From NCBI RefSeq assembly GCF_018278905.1, contig NZ_CP046600.1, positions 4,154,001-4,218,000 on the forward strand: a DNA stretch of 64,000 nucleotides, written 5' to 3'. How positions within the stretch are numbered: position 1 is the stretch's first letter; the number at the start of each line of letters is the position of its first letter. The DNA is from Mycobacterium spongiae. GTDB lineage: Bacteria; Actinomycetota; Actinomycetes; Mycobacteriales; Mycobacteriaceae. The notes beneath the pieces were generated by a model, which was not told the DNA's origin, ran no database searches, and was given only the letters and a program-made list of their open reading frames with translations. The position numbers and the translations under genes were made by a program. Shown here one piece after another: positions 1-10,519 of the stretch.

Positions 1-1
1 C

Positions 2-214
2 GCCATGGCGATCGCCGCCTTGGTCGCGTCCGGCGTCGGTGTCTTCTGCTGCATCGGCTCGGTGGTCGGCATCGTGCTCGGCACGATCGCGATCAACCAG
101 ATCAAGCAGACTCGTGAGGACGGCTACGGGCTGGCGGTGGCAGGCATCGTGCTCGGCATCGCAACCTTGGCGGTGTATCTGATCGTCGGGATCTTCACCC
201 TGCCTTCGCGATAA
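2..214 (+). CDS. DUF4190-type small membrane protein, 3' end only
   Basis: Only the last 70 codons are present; the frame is open to the left edge, so the start lies outside the window. The visible part has two hydrophobic helices (about residues 3-32 and 43-66 of the visible part) joined by a short polar loop containing INQIKQT and a G-Y-G-LA-AG motif. This two-helix hairpin is typical of the DUF4190 tail of mycobacterial membrane proteins such as Rv1233c, which is also the expected neighbour of the next gene. No biochemical role is known to me. A Met at position 5 is internal and should not be taken as the start. Confidence 0.7.
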   Translation, partial: AMAIAALVASGVGVFCCIGSVVGIVLGTIAINQIKQTREDGYGLAVAGIVLGIATLAVYLIVGIFTLPSR

Positions 215-270
215 TGATGGCCGCCCCTCGGCACCTGCCTGCCGGCAACCGGCTGCCTAGGCTCTCCACC

Positions 271-1569
271 ATGGGATCGGTCAACAGGGTGTATGTGGCG
301 CGGCTGTCGCGGATGTTGGTACTCGGACCACTAGGCGAATCCTTCGGACGCGTCCGCGACGTGGTGATCAGCATCAGCATCGTCCGTCAACAACCACGAG
401 TCCTGGGGCTGGTCGTCGACTTGGCGACCCGCCGGAAGATCTTCATCCCGATTCTGCGGGTCGCCGCGATCGAGCCCCATGCGGTGACGCTGAGCACGGG
501 CAACGTGTCACTGCGCCACTTCGAGCAACGTCCGGGCGAGGTTCTGGCGCTGGGCCAGGTGCTCGACACACCGGTCCGGGTCAACGATCCGGAACTGCCG
601 GAGCTGGCCAGCGTCGACGTCGCGATCACCGACCTGAGTATCGAGCAAACCCGGACCCGCGATTGGCTGGTATCCCGGGTCGCCGTCCGGAGCCACCGCC
701 GGCTGAGACGACGCGGCCCCGTGCACGTCGTTGAGTGGCACAACGTGCATGGATTGACGCCGTCCGCGTTGGCGATGCCGGGTCAAGACGTGGCCCAGCT
801 CCTCGCCCAGTTCGAGGGCCGCAAGGCCGTCGATGTGGCGGACGCCATCCGCGGGCTACCACCGAAGCGCCAATACGAGGTGTTCAAGGCGCTGGGCGAC
901 GAGCGATTGGCCGACATCCTGCAGGAACTGCCCGAGCTGGATCAGGCCCAGGTGTTGTCGCAATTGGGCACCGAACGCGCGGCTGACGTCCTCGAGGAGA
1001 TGGATCCCGACGATGCCGCCGATCTGTTGGGTGTGCTGAGTCCGAACGATGCCGAGCTCCTGCTGACGCAGATGGATCCTGGGGATTCCGGTCAGGTGCG
1101 ACGGCTCCTGACGCATTCTCCCGATACCGCGGGCGGCTTGATGACGTCCGAGCCTGTAGTCCTGACCCCCGACACCTCCGTTGCCGAGGCGCTAGCCCGG
1201 GTGCGTGATCCCGAACTCACGCCTGCGCTGTCGTCAATGGTCTTTGTCGCTCGCCCACCGACGGACACACCCACGGGCCGCTATCTGGGCTATGTGCAAC
1301 TTCAGCGGCTGCTCCGCCAGCCTCCGGCCGAGCTGGTGGGCGGAATCGTCGATACCGACCTGCTGACCCTGGAACCGGAGACCCCACTGGCAGGGGTGAC
1401 CCGCTACTTCGCCGCGTACAACCTGGTTTGTGGACCGGTGGTCGACGACCAAAACCACCTGTTGGGAGCGGTGACCGTCGATGACCTACTCGATCACCTG
1501 CTGCCGCAGGACTGGCGCGTACGTATGGAGGAGTTTGACGCTGCAACCAGACGCGGGGGACCCCAATGA
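271..1569 (+). CDS. Soluble MgtE-N/CBS-domain protein (Rv1232c-like)
   Basis: The protein has about 432 residues. The first ~160 residues look like two PRC-barrel-like beta units. Then come an MgtE intracellular N-domain, with superhelical repeats of the ADVLEEMDPDDAADLL type, and a CBS pair beginning near TAGGLMTSEPVVL. Full MgtE Mg2+ channels continue into a five-helix pore; here the protein stops after the CBS pair and no membrane segment is visible, so it is more likely a sensor or regulatory subunit than a channel. I chose ATG 271 over an in-frame ATG at 214 because it gives the family length and the upstream stretch looks non-coding. The stop overlaps the next start (ATGA), implying coupling with the DUF1003 membrane protein, a possible partner. 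Confidence 0.85.
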   Translation: MGSVNRVYVARLSRMLVLGPLGESFGRVRDVVISISIVRQQPRVLGLVVDLATRRKIFIPILRVAAIEPHAVTLSTGNVSLRHFEQRPGEVLALGQVLDTPVRVNDPELPELASVDVAITDLSIEQTRTRDWLVSRVAVRSHRRLRRRGPVHVVEWHNVHGLTPSALAMPGQDVAQLLAQFEGRKAVDVADAIRGLPPKRQYEVFKALGDERLADILQELPELDQAQVLSQLGTERAADVLEEMDPDDAADLLGVLSPNDAELLLTQMDPGDSGQVRRLLTHSPDTAGGLMTSEPVVLTPDTSVAEALARVRDPELTPALSSMVFVARPPTDTPTGRYLGYVQLQRLLRQPPAELVGGIVDTDLLTLEPETPLAGVTRYFAAYNLVCGPVVDDQNHLLGAVTVDDLLDHLLPQDWRVRMEEFDAATRRGGPQ

Positions 1570-2108
1570 GTAAGTCCGCGGCGCCGCGGCGGCTGTACAC
1601 CCCACGGACGTCGCGCATTTCTGCACCGCGGGTCGACCCCGACGCGGTCGGGCAGTTCACCGAATCCATCGCGCGGTTCTTCGGCACCGGCCGCTACCTG
1701 CTCCTACAGACGATGGTGGTGGTGATTTGGATCGCGCTCAACATGTTCGCCCTCCAACTACGCTGGGACCCTTACCCATTCATCCTGCTCAACCTGGCTT
1801 TCTCCACGCAGGCGGCGTATGCGGCGCCGCTCATCCTGCTTGCCCAGAACCGGCAGGAAAACCGGGACCGCGTGGCGTTGGACGAGGATCGTCGGCGCGC
1901 GGCGCAGACCAAAGCCGACACGGAATACCTCGCCCGGGAACTGGCCGCACTGCGGCTCGCCATCGGCGAAGTACCGACGCGTGATTACTTGCGTCACGAA
2001 CTGGAGAACCTGCGCACTCTGCTGGCCGACATGCCGGCGACCAAGCCGGATGGCGGGCCACCAGTGGCGGCCGACGGAGCCGAGCGGCGGACCAAGAAGC
2101 CCGGATGA
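1566..2108 (+). CDS. DUF1003 family membrane protein (Rv1231c-like)
   Basis: This 180-residue protein has two adjacent membrane helices (about residues 45-65 and 70-92), followed by a charged coiled-coil-like segment beginning QNRQENRDRVALDEDRR and an alanine/proline-rich tail. The motif FxGTGRYLLLQT and the NLAFSTQAAYAAPLILLAQNRQ signature are characteristic of DUF1003. Its start overlaps the stop of the MgtE-N/CBS gene by ATGA, so the two are almost certainly co-translated. Function is unknown; an Mg2+-linked membrane complex with the upstream protein is an inference from this coupling only. Confidence 0.85.
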   Translation: MSKSAAPRRLYTPRTSRISAPRVDPDAVGQFTESIARFFGTGRYLLLQTMVVVIWIALNMFALQLRWDPYPFILLNLAFSTQAAYAAPLILLAQNRQENRDRVALDEDRRRAAQTKADTEYLARELAALRLAIGEVPTRDYLRHELENLRTLLADMPATKPDGGPPVAADGAERRTKKPG

Positions 2109-2218
2109 CAATCAACCCCCCATTGCGCCACTCCCGTCACAAGAGTTATGTATGGTGATCTAGTTCACGACACTGAGAAAACGTAGTTCCCGACGGCTCA
2201 CACACTGAGGACGGTCGA

Positions 2219-3682
2219 GTGCGCATAGGGGGACGCCGGGCCACAGGCCCGGCCGTCGCAACGGTGCGGCAGCGGGCACTTCGCCTGATGCGGCCAGTGT
2301 TTGGCATCGCCGTGATCACACCGTTGGTATTGGGCAGCGCGGTCAGTGCAGCGGCACCGTCTTTCACCGCACAGACACTGCCCATGCCCACCGCTATCGC
2401 CCCAATGGCTTCCGTCGCCACGTCTGCCGCCGCGGCGTCCGGCCCGGTCGTGATCGCCATCCAGCGCCCACCAGCCAGCTTCCACTTCGCCGAGTCTGCG
2501 CTTTCCGCCCCCCCGCCCCCAATGATCGTGAACTCACCGGGCCGGTTGGGCATTCCGACGATGGCGCTTACCGCCTACCGCAAGGCCGAACAGCGCATGG
2601 CCACGGCGGCCCCGGGCTGCGGCATCAGCTGGAACCTGCTGGCTGGGATCGGGCGCATCGAGTCACTCCACGCCAACGGCGGTGCCACCGATTCGCACGG
2701 CACCGCCTACCCTCCGATCTACGGCCCGGCGCTGGACGGCACCCTGCCCGGCAACGAGGTCATCATCCAGAGCCAAGTCGGCAATCGCGTCACGTATGCC
2801 CGCGCGATGGGGCCCATGCAGTTCTTGCCTGGCACCTGGGCGCGTTACGCCTCAGACGGCAACGGCAACGGCGTCGCCGACCCGCAGAACATCTTCGACT
2901 CCACGCTGGCGGCCGCCCGCTACCTGTGCAGCGGCGGGCTCAACTTGCGGGATTCGACGCAGGTCATGTCCGCGATCCTGCGCTACAACAACTCGATGCC
3001 CTACGCCCGCAACGTACTGGGATGGGCAGCGGGCTACGCCACCGGCGTGTTCCCCGTCGACCTGCCGCCGATCGTGGGACCACCCCCGCCGCTCGGCGAC
3101 GCCCACCTGGAGCATTCGGAGGGTCTTGGGCCCGGCTTGCCGATGAACATCAACGGTCTGGCCGCTGACGACCCGATGGCGCATATGCCGTTGATCAACT
3201 TCAACCCGCCCCAGTATGCCTTCAACCCGCCCCAGCTCGCCTTCAACCCGCCTCCGATGTTTCCGTGGATGGCGCCACAGACACCGCAGCCCGGCTGCAC
3301 GGTGATCTGCATAAACTCGCAGACCCCGCCGGGCGCGTTTCCCCCTGGGTTAGGTCCGTCACCCTTCCCACCGTTCGCCCCGCCGCCGGCTGCGCCCCCG
3401 CCGCCCAATCCGCTGGCCCCGCTGGCCCCTCCGCCACCGCCGAATCCGCTGGCTCCGCCGGCCGCTCCCCCGCCGCCGGATCCGCTAGCTCCGCCCGCAG
3501 CGCCACAGCCGGATCCGCTGGCACCTCCTGGCAATCCGCCGCCGGGCCTGCCGCCGGCGGAACCGCCCGCGGGTGCGCCCCCGGAGCCAGCGCCTGCTGG
3601 CCCGCCACCGCCGAATCCCCTGGGCCCGCCAGCACCCAACGCACCGGCGCCCGATGCCCCGGCGCCACCGCCGTTCGGCTGA
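2219..3682 (+). CDS. Secreted lytic transglycosylase-like protein with proline-rich tail (Rv1230c-like)
   Basis: A 487-residue protein starting at GTG. A basic N-terminus and hydrophobic stretch (about residues 24-45, ending in AVSAAAP) form a signal peptide or anchor. Residues ~110-280 resemble the SLT2/MltB-type fold, including CGISWNLLAGIGRIESLHANGG with the glutamate expected for peptidoglycan cleavage, and the later GPMQFLPGTW and GNGVADPQNIFDSTLAAARYL motifs. From about residue 320 the chain is repetitive: four NPPQ/NPPP units, then a long PP/NPLAPP tail typical of wall-spanning or surface segments. The likely role is peptidoglycan remodelling outside the membrane. The tail makes it longer than my recollection of the H37Rv protein and may vary between strains. 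Confidence 0.8.
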   Translation: MRIGGRRATGPAVATVRQRALRLMRPVFGIAVITPLVLGSAVSAAAPSFTAQTLPMPTAIAPMASVATSAAAASGPVVIAIQRPPASFHFAESALSAPPPPMIVNSPGRLGIPTMALTAYRKAEQRMATAAPGCGISWNLLAGIGRIESLHANGGATDSHGTAYPPIYGPALDGTLPGNEVIIQSQVGNRVTYARAMGPMQFLPGTWARYASDGNGNGVADPQNIFDSTLAAARYLCSGGLNLRDSTQVMSAILRYNNSMPYARNVLGWAAGYATGVFPVDLPPIVGPPPPLGDAHLEHSEGLGPGLPMNINGLAADDPMAHMPLINFNPPQYAFNPPQLAFNPPPMFPWMAPQTPQPGCTVICINSQTPPGAFPPGLGPSPFPPFAPPPAAPPPPNPLAPLAPPPPPNPLAPPAAPPPPDPLAPPAAPQPDPLAPPGNPPPGLPPAEPPAGAPPEPAPAGPPPPNPLGPPAPNAPAPDAPAPPPFG

Positions 3683-3733
3683 CCCCTCGACCGGCCTGCC
3701 GAGCGCAAGCCAAGCCGCCTAGACTCAGCGGTG

Positions 3734-4897
3734 ATGTCCGCGACCGCCAATGATGATCTGATTGCCACGATCCGCGCCGCCCTGGCGAAGGTGATCGACC
3801 CCGAACTGCGTCGCCCCATCACCGATCTTGGGATGGTCAAGAGCATCGACGTCAGCCCCCGCGGCGATGTGCACGTCGAGATCTATCTGACCATTGCCAG
3901 CTGTCCGAAGAAGTCTGAAATCAGCGAGCGCGTCACCCAGGCAGTCGCCGACGTCCCGGGCACGGCGGCGGTGCAGGTCACCCTGGATGTGATGAGCGAC
4001 GAGCAACGCACCGAACTGCGCAAGCGGTTGCGCGGCACGGGATCTGATCCCAACGGCGAACCGGTCATTCCGTTCGCCCAACCAAGCTCGCTGACTCGGG
4101 TGTATGCCGTCGCCTCCGGCAAAGGCGGAGTCGGAAAGTCCACCGTCACAGTCAACCTGGCCGCTGCGATGGCCGCTCGCGGACTCTCGGTCGGCGTGCT
4201 GGACGCCGATATCTACGGCCACTCCATCCCCCGGATGATGGGCAGCACCGACCGGCCCACCCAAGTCGAGTCCATGATCCTGCCGCCCATTGCCCATGAG
4301 GTCAGAGTCATTTCGATCGCCCAATTCACGAAGTCCAACACGGCCGTGGTGTGGCGCGGACCGATGCTGCACCGGGCACTCCAGCAGTTCCTGGCGGACG
4401 TGTATTGGGGCGATCTGGACGTACTCCTGCTTGACCTGCCACCTGGAACTGGTGACATTGCCATCTCGGTGGCCCAGCTGATCCCCAATGCCGAAATCCT
4501 CGTGGTGACCACACCCCAGCTGGCCGCCGCGGAGGTGGCCGAACGGGCCGGCAGCATCGCGCTGCAGACCCGTCAGCGCATTGTCGGTGTCGTGGAAAAC
4601 ATGTCAGGGCTCACGCTGCCGGATGGCACGAGGCTGCAGGTTTTCGGTGAGGGAGGCGGCCAGCAGGTCGCCGACCAGCTGTCCCGGGCGGTTGGCGCTG
4701 ACGTGCCGCTGCTAGGCCAGATCCCGTTGGACCCTGCGTTGGTTGCCGCCGGCGATGCGGGCGTACCCATCGTATTGAGCACACCCGACTCGAGGGCGGG
4801 CAAGGAACTGCTCGGCATCGCCGACAATCTGTCCGCGCGGCGGCGCGGACTGGCTGGCATGTCGCTGGGGCTCGATACGACGCGACGCGAACCATAG
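3734..4897 (+). CDS. mrp: Mrp/ApbC-type Fe-S cluster carrier ATPase
   Basis: About 387 residues. The N-terminal ~100 residues are a MIP18/DUF59-like domain (VIDPELRRPITDLGMV) and the rest a SIMIBI P-loop ATPase with the deviant Walker A ASGKGGVGKST, LDADIYGHSIPRMMG, and DLPPGTGD. The family loads Fe-S clusters onto target proteins in the cytosol. In many Mrp proteins the region after ENMS carries a CxxC metal-binding pair; here it reads SGLTLPDGTRLQVFGEGGG, with no cysteine. ATG 3734 follows an in-frame GTG at 3731, and either could start. In H37Rv lpqX lies next to mrp; here only 29 bp separate mrp from the PH-domain pair. Confidence 0.93.
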   Translation: MSATANDDLIATIRAALAKVIDPELRRPITDLGMVKSIDVSPRGDVHVEIYLTIASCPKKSEISERVTQAVADVPGTAAVQVTLDVMSDEQRTELRKRLRGTGSDPNGEPVIPFAQPSSLTRVYAVASGKGGVGKSTVTVNLAAAMAARGLSVGVLDADIYGHSIPRMMGSTDRPTQVESMILPPIAHEVRVISIAQFTKSNTAVVWRGPMLHRALQQFLADVYWGDLDVLLLDLPPGTGDIAISVAQLIPNAEILVVTTPQLAAAEVAERAGSIALQTRQRIVGVVENMSGLTLPDGTRLQVFGEGGGQQVADQLSRAVGADVPLLGQIPLDPALVAAGDAGVPIVLSTPDSRAGKELLGIADNLSARRRGLAGMSLGLDTTRREP

Positions 4898-4926
4898 GTC
4901 ACCCCCGATCACGTTCTCTGCTTCCA

Positions 4927-5460
4927 TTGGGCCATGCTCAAACCGTGGGAAGTGCCACGGGTCCGGGTATGAACCAGTTCACGCTGGCCGAACCGGCACA
5001 TCCGCCGAGCAGCAACGCACCGGTGATGTGGGCACTGTCGGCCGCGGTGGGCTGGGTGATCCCGGTGATCGCACAGCTCGTGTGGTGGGGGGTGCAGCCG
5101 CGACCGTTATGGCCCCACTTCGTCGCGGCCGCTGTTACCGCGGCGCTGATGGTGGCACACATCGGGGTGGTCCCGGTATGGCGCTACCGAGTGCATCGCT
5201 GGGAGATCAGCCCGCAAGCCGTCTTCACCCGCACCGGCTGGTTCGTACAGGAGCGCCGTATCGCTCCGATCTCTCGCGTGCAGACTGTCGACACCTTCCG
5301 CGGGCCAATGGACCGGTTATTCGGGCTGGCCAATGTCACGGTCACGACGGCCTCTTCGGCAGGGGCCGTGCAGATCGAGGCCCTTGACAACGACGTCGCC
5401 GATCGGGTGGTAGCCCAGCTGACCGACATCGCGGCGCTACGGGGCGAGGATGCGACATGA
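4927..5460 (+). CDS. bPH2 (DUF304) membrane protein, YdbS-like (Rv1227c-like)
   Basis: This 177-residue protein has two membrane helices (about residues 33-55 and 61-82) followed by one bacterial PH domain, including RYRVHRWEISPQAVFTRTGWFVQERRIAPISRVQTVD, the conserved core of DUF304/YdbS proteins. The family usually acts in pairs (YdbS and YdbT) at the membrane and is linked to envelope stress or resistance in other bacteria; the exact function is unknown. TTG 4927 gives the H37Rv length, but ATG 4972 (MNQFTLAEP) is a good alternative, since neither has a strong ribosome site. It overlaps the next gene by ATGA. Confidence 0.85.
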   Translation: MGHAQTVGSATGPGMNQFTLAEPAHPPSSNAPVMWALSAAVGWVIPVIAQLVWWGVQPRPLWPHFVAAAVTAALMVAHIGVVPVWRYRVHRWEISPQAVFTRTGWFVQERRIAPISRVQTVDTFRGPMDRLFGLANVTVTTASSAGAVQIEALDNDVADRVVAQLTDIAALRGEDAT

Positions 5461-6950
5461 TGACCCGACCCAACGAATGGCACCATCTGAGCCCCCGCAT
5501 GTTGCTCGTGCATCCGATTCACGAGATGTTGCGCCAGCTCCCGGTGCTCGTCGGATCGGTCGTGCTGGGGTCGGCAACCGGCAATGCGTCGTGGCCGCTG
5601 GTGGCGCTGGGCGTGACGGTGGTATTCGGTCTGCTGCGTTGGTTTTTCACCACCTACCGCATTGACGACGAGAATGTGTCCTTGCGTACCGGCGTAATGG
5701 CGCGGCGCCAGATCTCGATACCGCGCAGCCGGATTCGCTCGGTGGAGACCGAGGCGCGCCTGCTGCACCGGCTGGTCGGACTGACGGTGCTACGGGTGGG
5801 CACTGGGCAACAAGCGGGAGGCGAGGCCGCCTTCGTGCTCGACGCGGTCGAATCGGCACTAGTGCCGCAGCTGCGCGCGTCGCTGCTAGCCGAGTCGCTG
5901 GCGGATACTCCGGGCGGTGAAGCCGCCGAACCCAGTGGCCAGGTGTTGGCCCGGTGGCAGCCGTCCTGGTTGCGCTATGCGCCGCTGAGCTTTTCGGGCC
6001 TCGTCATGATCGGCGCGGTGATCGGCGTGGGGTACCAGACCGGACTGGCCCTGGGGCTGCCGGAATCGGGCTTCGCCACGTCGACGGTGGACGCCATCCA
6101 ACGAACCGGGGTGGTGTTGGTGCTGACGGTCGCGCTCGCGGTGGTGGTAGCGATCGCGGCACCGCTGGCGGTGCTGTTCTCGTGGCTAACCTACGGCAAT
6201 TTGCTCCTGCGCCGCGACACCGGACGGCAGCACGGGGTGCTGCACTTGCGCTACGGGCTGCTCAGGATCCGCGAGCGCACCTTCGACATGAGTCGACTGC
6301 GCGGCGCCACCTTGCGGGAACCGTTGCTGGTACGAGCACTTCGAGGCGCCCGACTCGATGCTGTGATGACCGGCGTACACGGCGATGGCGAGTCGGCGGT
6401 CCTGCTGCCGCCGTGTCCATCGGAGACCGCGGTAGCCGTGTTGGTGGACTTGATCGGTAACCAGGACGCGGCCGCCGGCCCGCTGCGGACGCACGGCCCG
6501 GCCGCCACTCGTCGCCGATGGACCCGCGTGCTGCTGCTGCCAGCGATCGCGGGATTTGGGCTCATCGCGACCGCGTCGACAGTCGGCGTACCGGCGTGGA
6601 CACCGACGGCGTGGGCAGTGTTGACCGCGTGCTGTGCCGGGATCGCAGCCGATCGCGCTCGATCGCTCGGCCACCGGGTCGCCGACGGCTGGCTGGTAGC
6701 CCGCGCTGGCAGCCTAGAACGTCGCCGCGACTGCATCGCGTGTGACGGGGTAATCGGCTGGACGGTGCGCCAAACGCTGTTCCAGCGCCGAGCAGGTGTG
6801 GCTACCCTCGTTGCGGCCACGGCTGCCGGTCGCAAGAGCTACCAGGTGATCGATGTGCCCACGGAGGCGGCGTGGTCGGTCGCTGGTGCCGCGTCACCGT
6901 GGGTGGCCGACAGCATGTGGGCGCGCCATGATGATGCGGGCGCCCCATGA
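5457..6950 (+). CDS. Multi-domain bPH2 membrane protein, YdbT-like (Rv1226c-like)
   Basis: The 497-residue protein is built from repeated units of a transmembrane hairpin plus a PH domain. The first is near residues 40-140, with the YRIDDENVSLRTGVMARRQISIPRSRIRSVETEARLLHRL signature (quoted in part by the family as R-x-I-P-x-x-R-I-x-S). A second follows helices near 170-250 (RDTGRQHGVLHLRYGLLRIRERTFDM is its strand region). A third follows helices near 355-400 (VARAGSLERRRDCI). The last four nucleotides overlap the HAD gene start, so Rv1227c-Rv1226c-Rv1225c homologues form one transcription unit, probably with mrp upstream. Confidence 0.85.
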   Translation: MMTRPNEWHHLSPRMLLVHPIHEMLRQLPVLVGSVVLGSATGNASWPLVALGVTVVFGLLRWFFTTYRIDDENVSLRTGVMARRQISIPRSRIRSVETEARLLHRLVGLTVLRVGTGQQAGGEAAFVLDAVESALVPQLRASLLAESLADTPGGEAAEPSGQVLARWQPSWLRYAPLSFSGLVMIGAVIGVGYQTGLALGLPESGFATSTVDAIQRTGVVLVLTVALAVVVAIAAPLAVLFSWLTYGNLLLRRDTGRQHGVLHLRYGLLRIRERTFDMSRLRGATLREPLLVRALRGARLDAVMTGVHGDGESAVLLPPCPSETAVAVLVDLIGNQDAAAGPLRTHGPAATRRRWTRVLLLPAIAGFGLIATASTVGVPAWTPTAWAVLTACCAGIAADRARSLGHRVADGWLVARAGSLERRRDCIACDGVIGWTVRQTLFQRRAGVATLVAATAAGRKSYQVIDVPTEAAWSVAGAASPWVADSMWARHDDAGAP

Positions 6951-7783
6951 AGCTCGGCGCGGGCGCCACGACGCCGTCGGGGGTGCTGTTCGACATCGAC
7001 GGCGTACTGGTGTTGTCATGGCGGCCGATTCCTGGCGCGGCCGAGACAGTGCAGCAACTGGCCAGTCATCACATCGCCTGCTCATATCTGACCAACACCA
7101 CCACGCGCACTCGTCGACAGATCGCCCAGGCGCTAGGTGAGGCCGGGATCGCCGTCGCTGCCGACGAGGTGATCACGGCGGGGGCGCTGACTGCCGAGTA
7201 TCTGCGGGCCAAATATCCCGGCAGGCGGTGCTTCCTCGTCAATAGCGGCGACATCAGCGAAGACATGTCCGGCATCAACCTCGTCTCGTCGACCGAATTT
7301 GGGCCCGCAGACCGCCCCGATACACCCGACGTCGTGGTGCTCGGCGGCGCCGGGCCGGAATTCGACCACCTCACGCTGAGCCGGGTCTACGAGTGGATGG
7401 TCGACGGCGTGCCCGTGGTCGCGATGCACCGCAGCAGGATGTGGACCACTGATAGGGGCACCCGGATCGACACCGGGACGTATCTGACGGGGTTGGAAGA
7501 GGCCTCGGGGCGCATGGCGACCGCCGTCGGCAAGCCCGCAGCCGAGGGGTTCCTCACCGCAGCGAGCCGCATCGGGGTTGACGCAGAGCGGGTGGTCATG
7601 ATCGGAGACGATCTACGCAACGATGTGGTGGCCGCCCAAGCTGTGGGTATGACCGGCGTGCTGGTACGTACCGGCAAGTTCCGCCAGGACGCGCTGGACC
7701 GCTGGGTGGCCGACGACGCGGCGACCCCACCCGACAACATCATCGACTCGGTAGCCGACCTGCCAGAGTTACTCGGGCTCTAG
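6947..7783 (+). CDS. HAD-superfamily hydrolase, NagD/CIN-type (Rv1225c-like)
   Basis: A cytosolic phosphatase-like protein of 278 residues. HAD motif I is VLFDIDGVL with Asp16 as predicted nucleophile and Asp18 as acid/base; motif II is YLTNTTTR; the C-terminal motif is VVMIGDDLRNDVVAA, with acidic residues for Mg2+. The large cap between motifs II and III fits the class IIA (NagD-like) group, which includes nucleotidase and 4-nitrophenylphosphatase-like enzymes. The physiological substrate cannot be read from the sequence. It is translationally coupled to the PH-domain gene and converges on tatB, whose stop is 12 bp away. Confidence 0.88.
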   Translation: MKLGAGATTPSGVLFDIDGVLVLSWRPIPGAAETVQQLASHHIACSYLTNTTTRTRRQIAQALGEAGIAVAADEVITAGALTAEYLRAKYPGRRCFLVNSGDISEDMSGINLVSSTEFGPADRPDTPDVVVLGGAGPEFDHLTLSRVYEWMVDGVPVVAMHRSRMWTTDRGTRIDTGTYLTGLEEASGRMATAVGKPAAEGFLTAASRIGVDAERVVMIGDDLRNDVVAAQAVGMTGVLVRTGKFRQDALDRWVADDAATPPDNIIDSVADLPELLGL

Positions 7784-7795
7784 TTCGTCGCCGAA

Positions 7796-8206
7796 CTAGG
7801 TCGCGTCGGTGTCGAAAGGGGCGGCACTTTCTGCGACATCCTCCGCGGCTTCCAGCCCGGCATGCGGCGGCACCGCCGAGCTCACCCCATCCGGCGCCGC
7901 CGACGTCGGCTTGTCAAAGTTTCCCGTGAACAACGAGTCATCGCCGTCAAGGAGATGCTTGGTCAAAGCCGCACGCGGTGTCATTCCCCGCAGCTTCTGC
8001 AGCTCTCCGAGATGTCCCCGCAGATCGTCGAATTCCGGCCCCATGTCCTCGCGCAGCTGGCTGGTCATGCCGCTGAGATAGTCCCGTGCCTGCCGCAAGG
8101 CGCTCGCCGTCCAGCGGATGGCCCCCGGCAGCCGCTCCGGGCCCAGCACCACCAGCCCGACCACGACAAGGACGAGCATTTCCCCCCAGCCGATGTTGGC
8201 GAACAC
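7796..8206 (-). CDS. tatB: Sec-independent (twin-arginine) translocase subunit TatB
   Basis: The protein (136 residues) begins [20 protein letters not shown], the single N-terminal helix of TatB, followed by the conserved LGPERLP hinge and an amphipathic helix ([18 protein letters not shown]), then a disordered acidic/alanine tail. TatB with TatC recognises twin-arginine signal peptides and passes folded proteins across the cytoplasmic membrane. It lies 2 bp after the htrA stop on the same strand, so it is probably co-transcribed with sigE-rseA-htrA or htrA; the same linkage exists in M. tuberculosis (Rv1224). Confidence 0.95.
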   Translation of the reverse strand: MFANIGWGEMLVLVVVGLVVLGPERLPGAIRWTASALRQARDYLSGMTSQLREDMGPEFDDLRGHLGELQKLRGMTPRAALTKHLLDGDDSLFTGNFDKPTSAAPDGVSSAVPPHAGLEAAEDVAESAAPFDTDAT

Positions 8207-8208
8207 AG

Positions 8209-9810
<1,602 letters not shown>

Positions 9811-9908
9811 TCAGTGTTCACCCTAGTATCCACGGATCGCGATCAGTCGGCACGAACTCGCCGAGCCCAACACCCCGACCCGAACGCCGCAGCAAGCAGC
9901 TACGCCGC

Positions 9909-10316
9909 CTAGCGCCGCCTCGGCGAGTCGCGACCGTCACCCTCGACGAAACGATCGGTCACCGGCGCCGGTGCGTCATCGGCCGCGGCCTCGGATGGAT
10001 GGCGCGGGATCTCGGACAGCAATCCCAGCAATGCGCTGGGGATGCGGATCGGGTGTGAGTCGCGCAGCGCGCTGCGCGCCCGGCTCTGGTCATCGACCTC
10101 GGCCGCGCATTGGGGGCACAACGAAAGGTGATGGGCGGCCCGCAGGTACGCATTCATCCGCAGCTCGCCGTCCACGAACGCCGCGATCGCTTCCGTGGAG
10201 AGATGCTCAGTGGACCGGAATTGACGCGGCGCGCCGACGGGTGCGTCGCTTTGCGACGCAAACTGTGCGGGAAGCCAGGAAAACGCGCGGCGGAACACAT
10301 GTCCAGCGTCGGCCAT
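9909..10316 (-). CDS. rseA: Anti-sigma-E factor RseA
   Basis: This 135-residue ZAS-type anti-sigma factor binds SigE and keeps it inactive in the cytosol until stress. The zinc-binding motif HLSLCPQC (H-x3-C-x2-C) lies in the helix after EAIAAFVDGELRMNAYLRAAHH. I chose ATG 10316 (MADAGHVFRRAF) because AGGAG lies just upstream and it matches the H37Rv N-terminus; a further in-frame Met at 10400 lacks both. The C-terminal tail after the ISEIPRHP region is variable between species. In M. tuberculosis PknB phosphorylates RseA and ClpC1P2 then degrades it; whether the site is conserved was not checked. Confidence 0.93.
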   Translation of the reverse strand: MADAGHVFRRAFSWLPAQFASQSDAPVGAPRQFRSTEHLSTEAIAAFVDGELRMNAYLRAAHHLSLCPQCAAEVDDQSRARSALRDSHPIRIPSALLGLLSEIPRHPSEAAADDAPAPVTDRFVEGDGRDSPRRR

Positions 10317-10519
10317 CACTAGCTCCTTCCCAGCCTGTCGAGCTTTTTCGAGCGGCCGATATCTCGAATGTAGCGCGGCACCGGGCCTGTTAACCATCAT
10401 CTGTCAACAAACCCCCAGGATTTGGAACCAATTGGCAACAACACCGTGGCTAGGCCCGCAACCGGACCCCGGCTCGCCGCCGAACGAACGGGTCAGCTGA
10501 CCGCGGAGGCGCGACGCGT

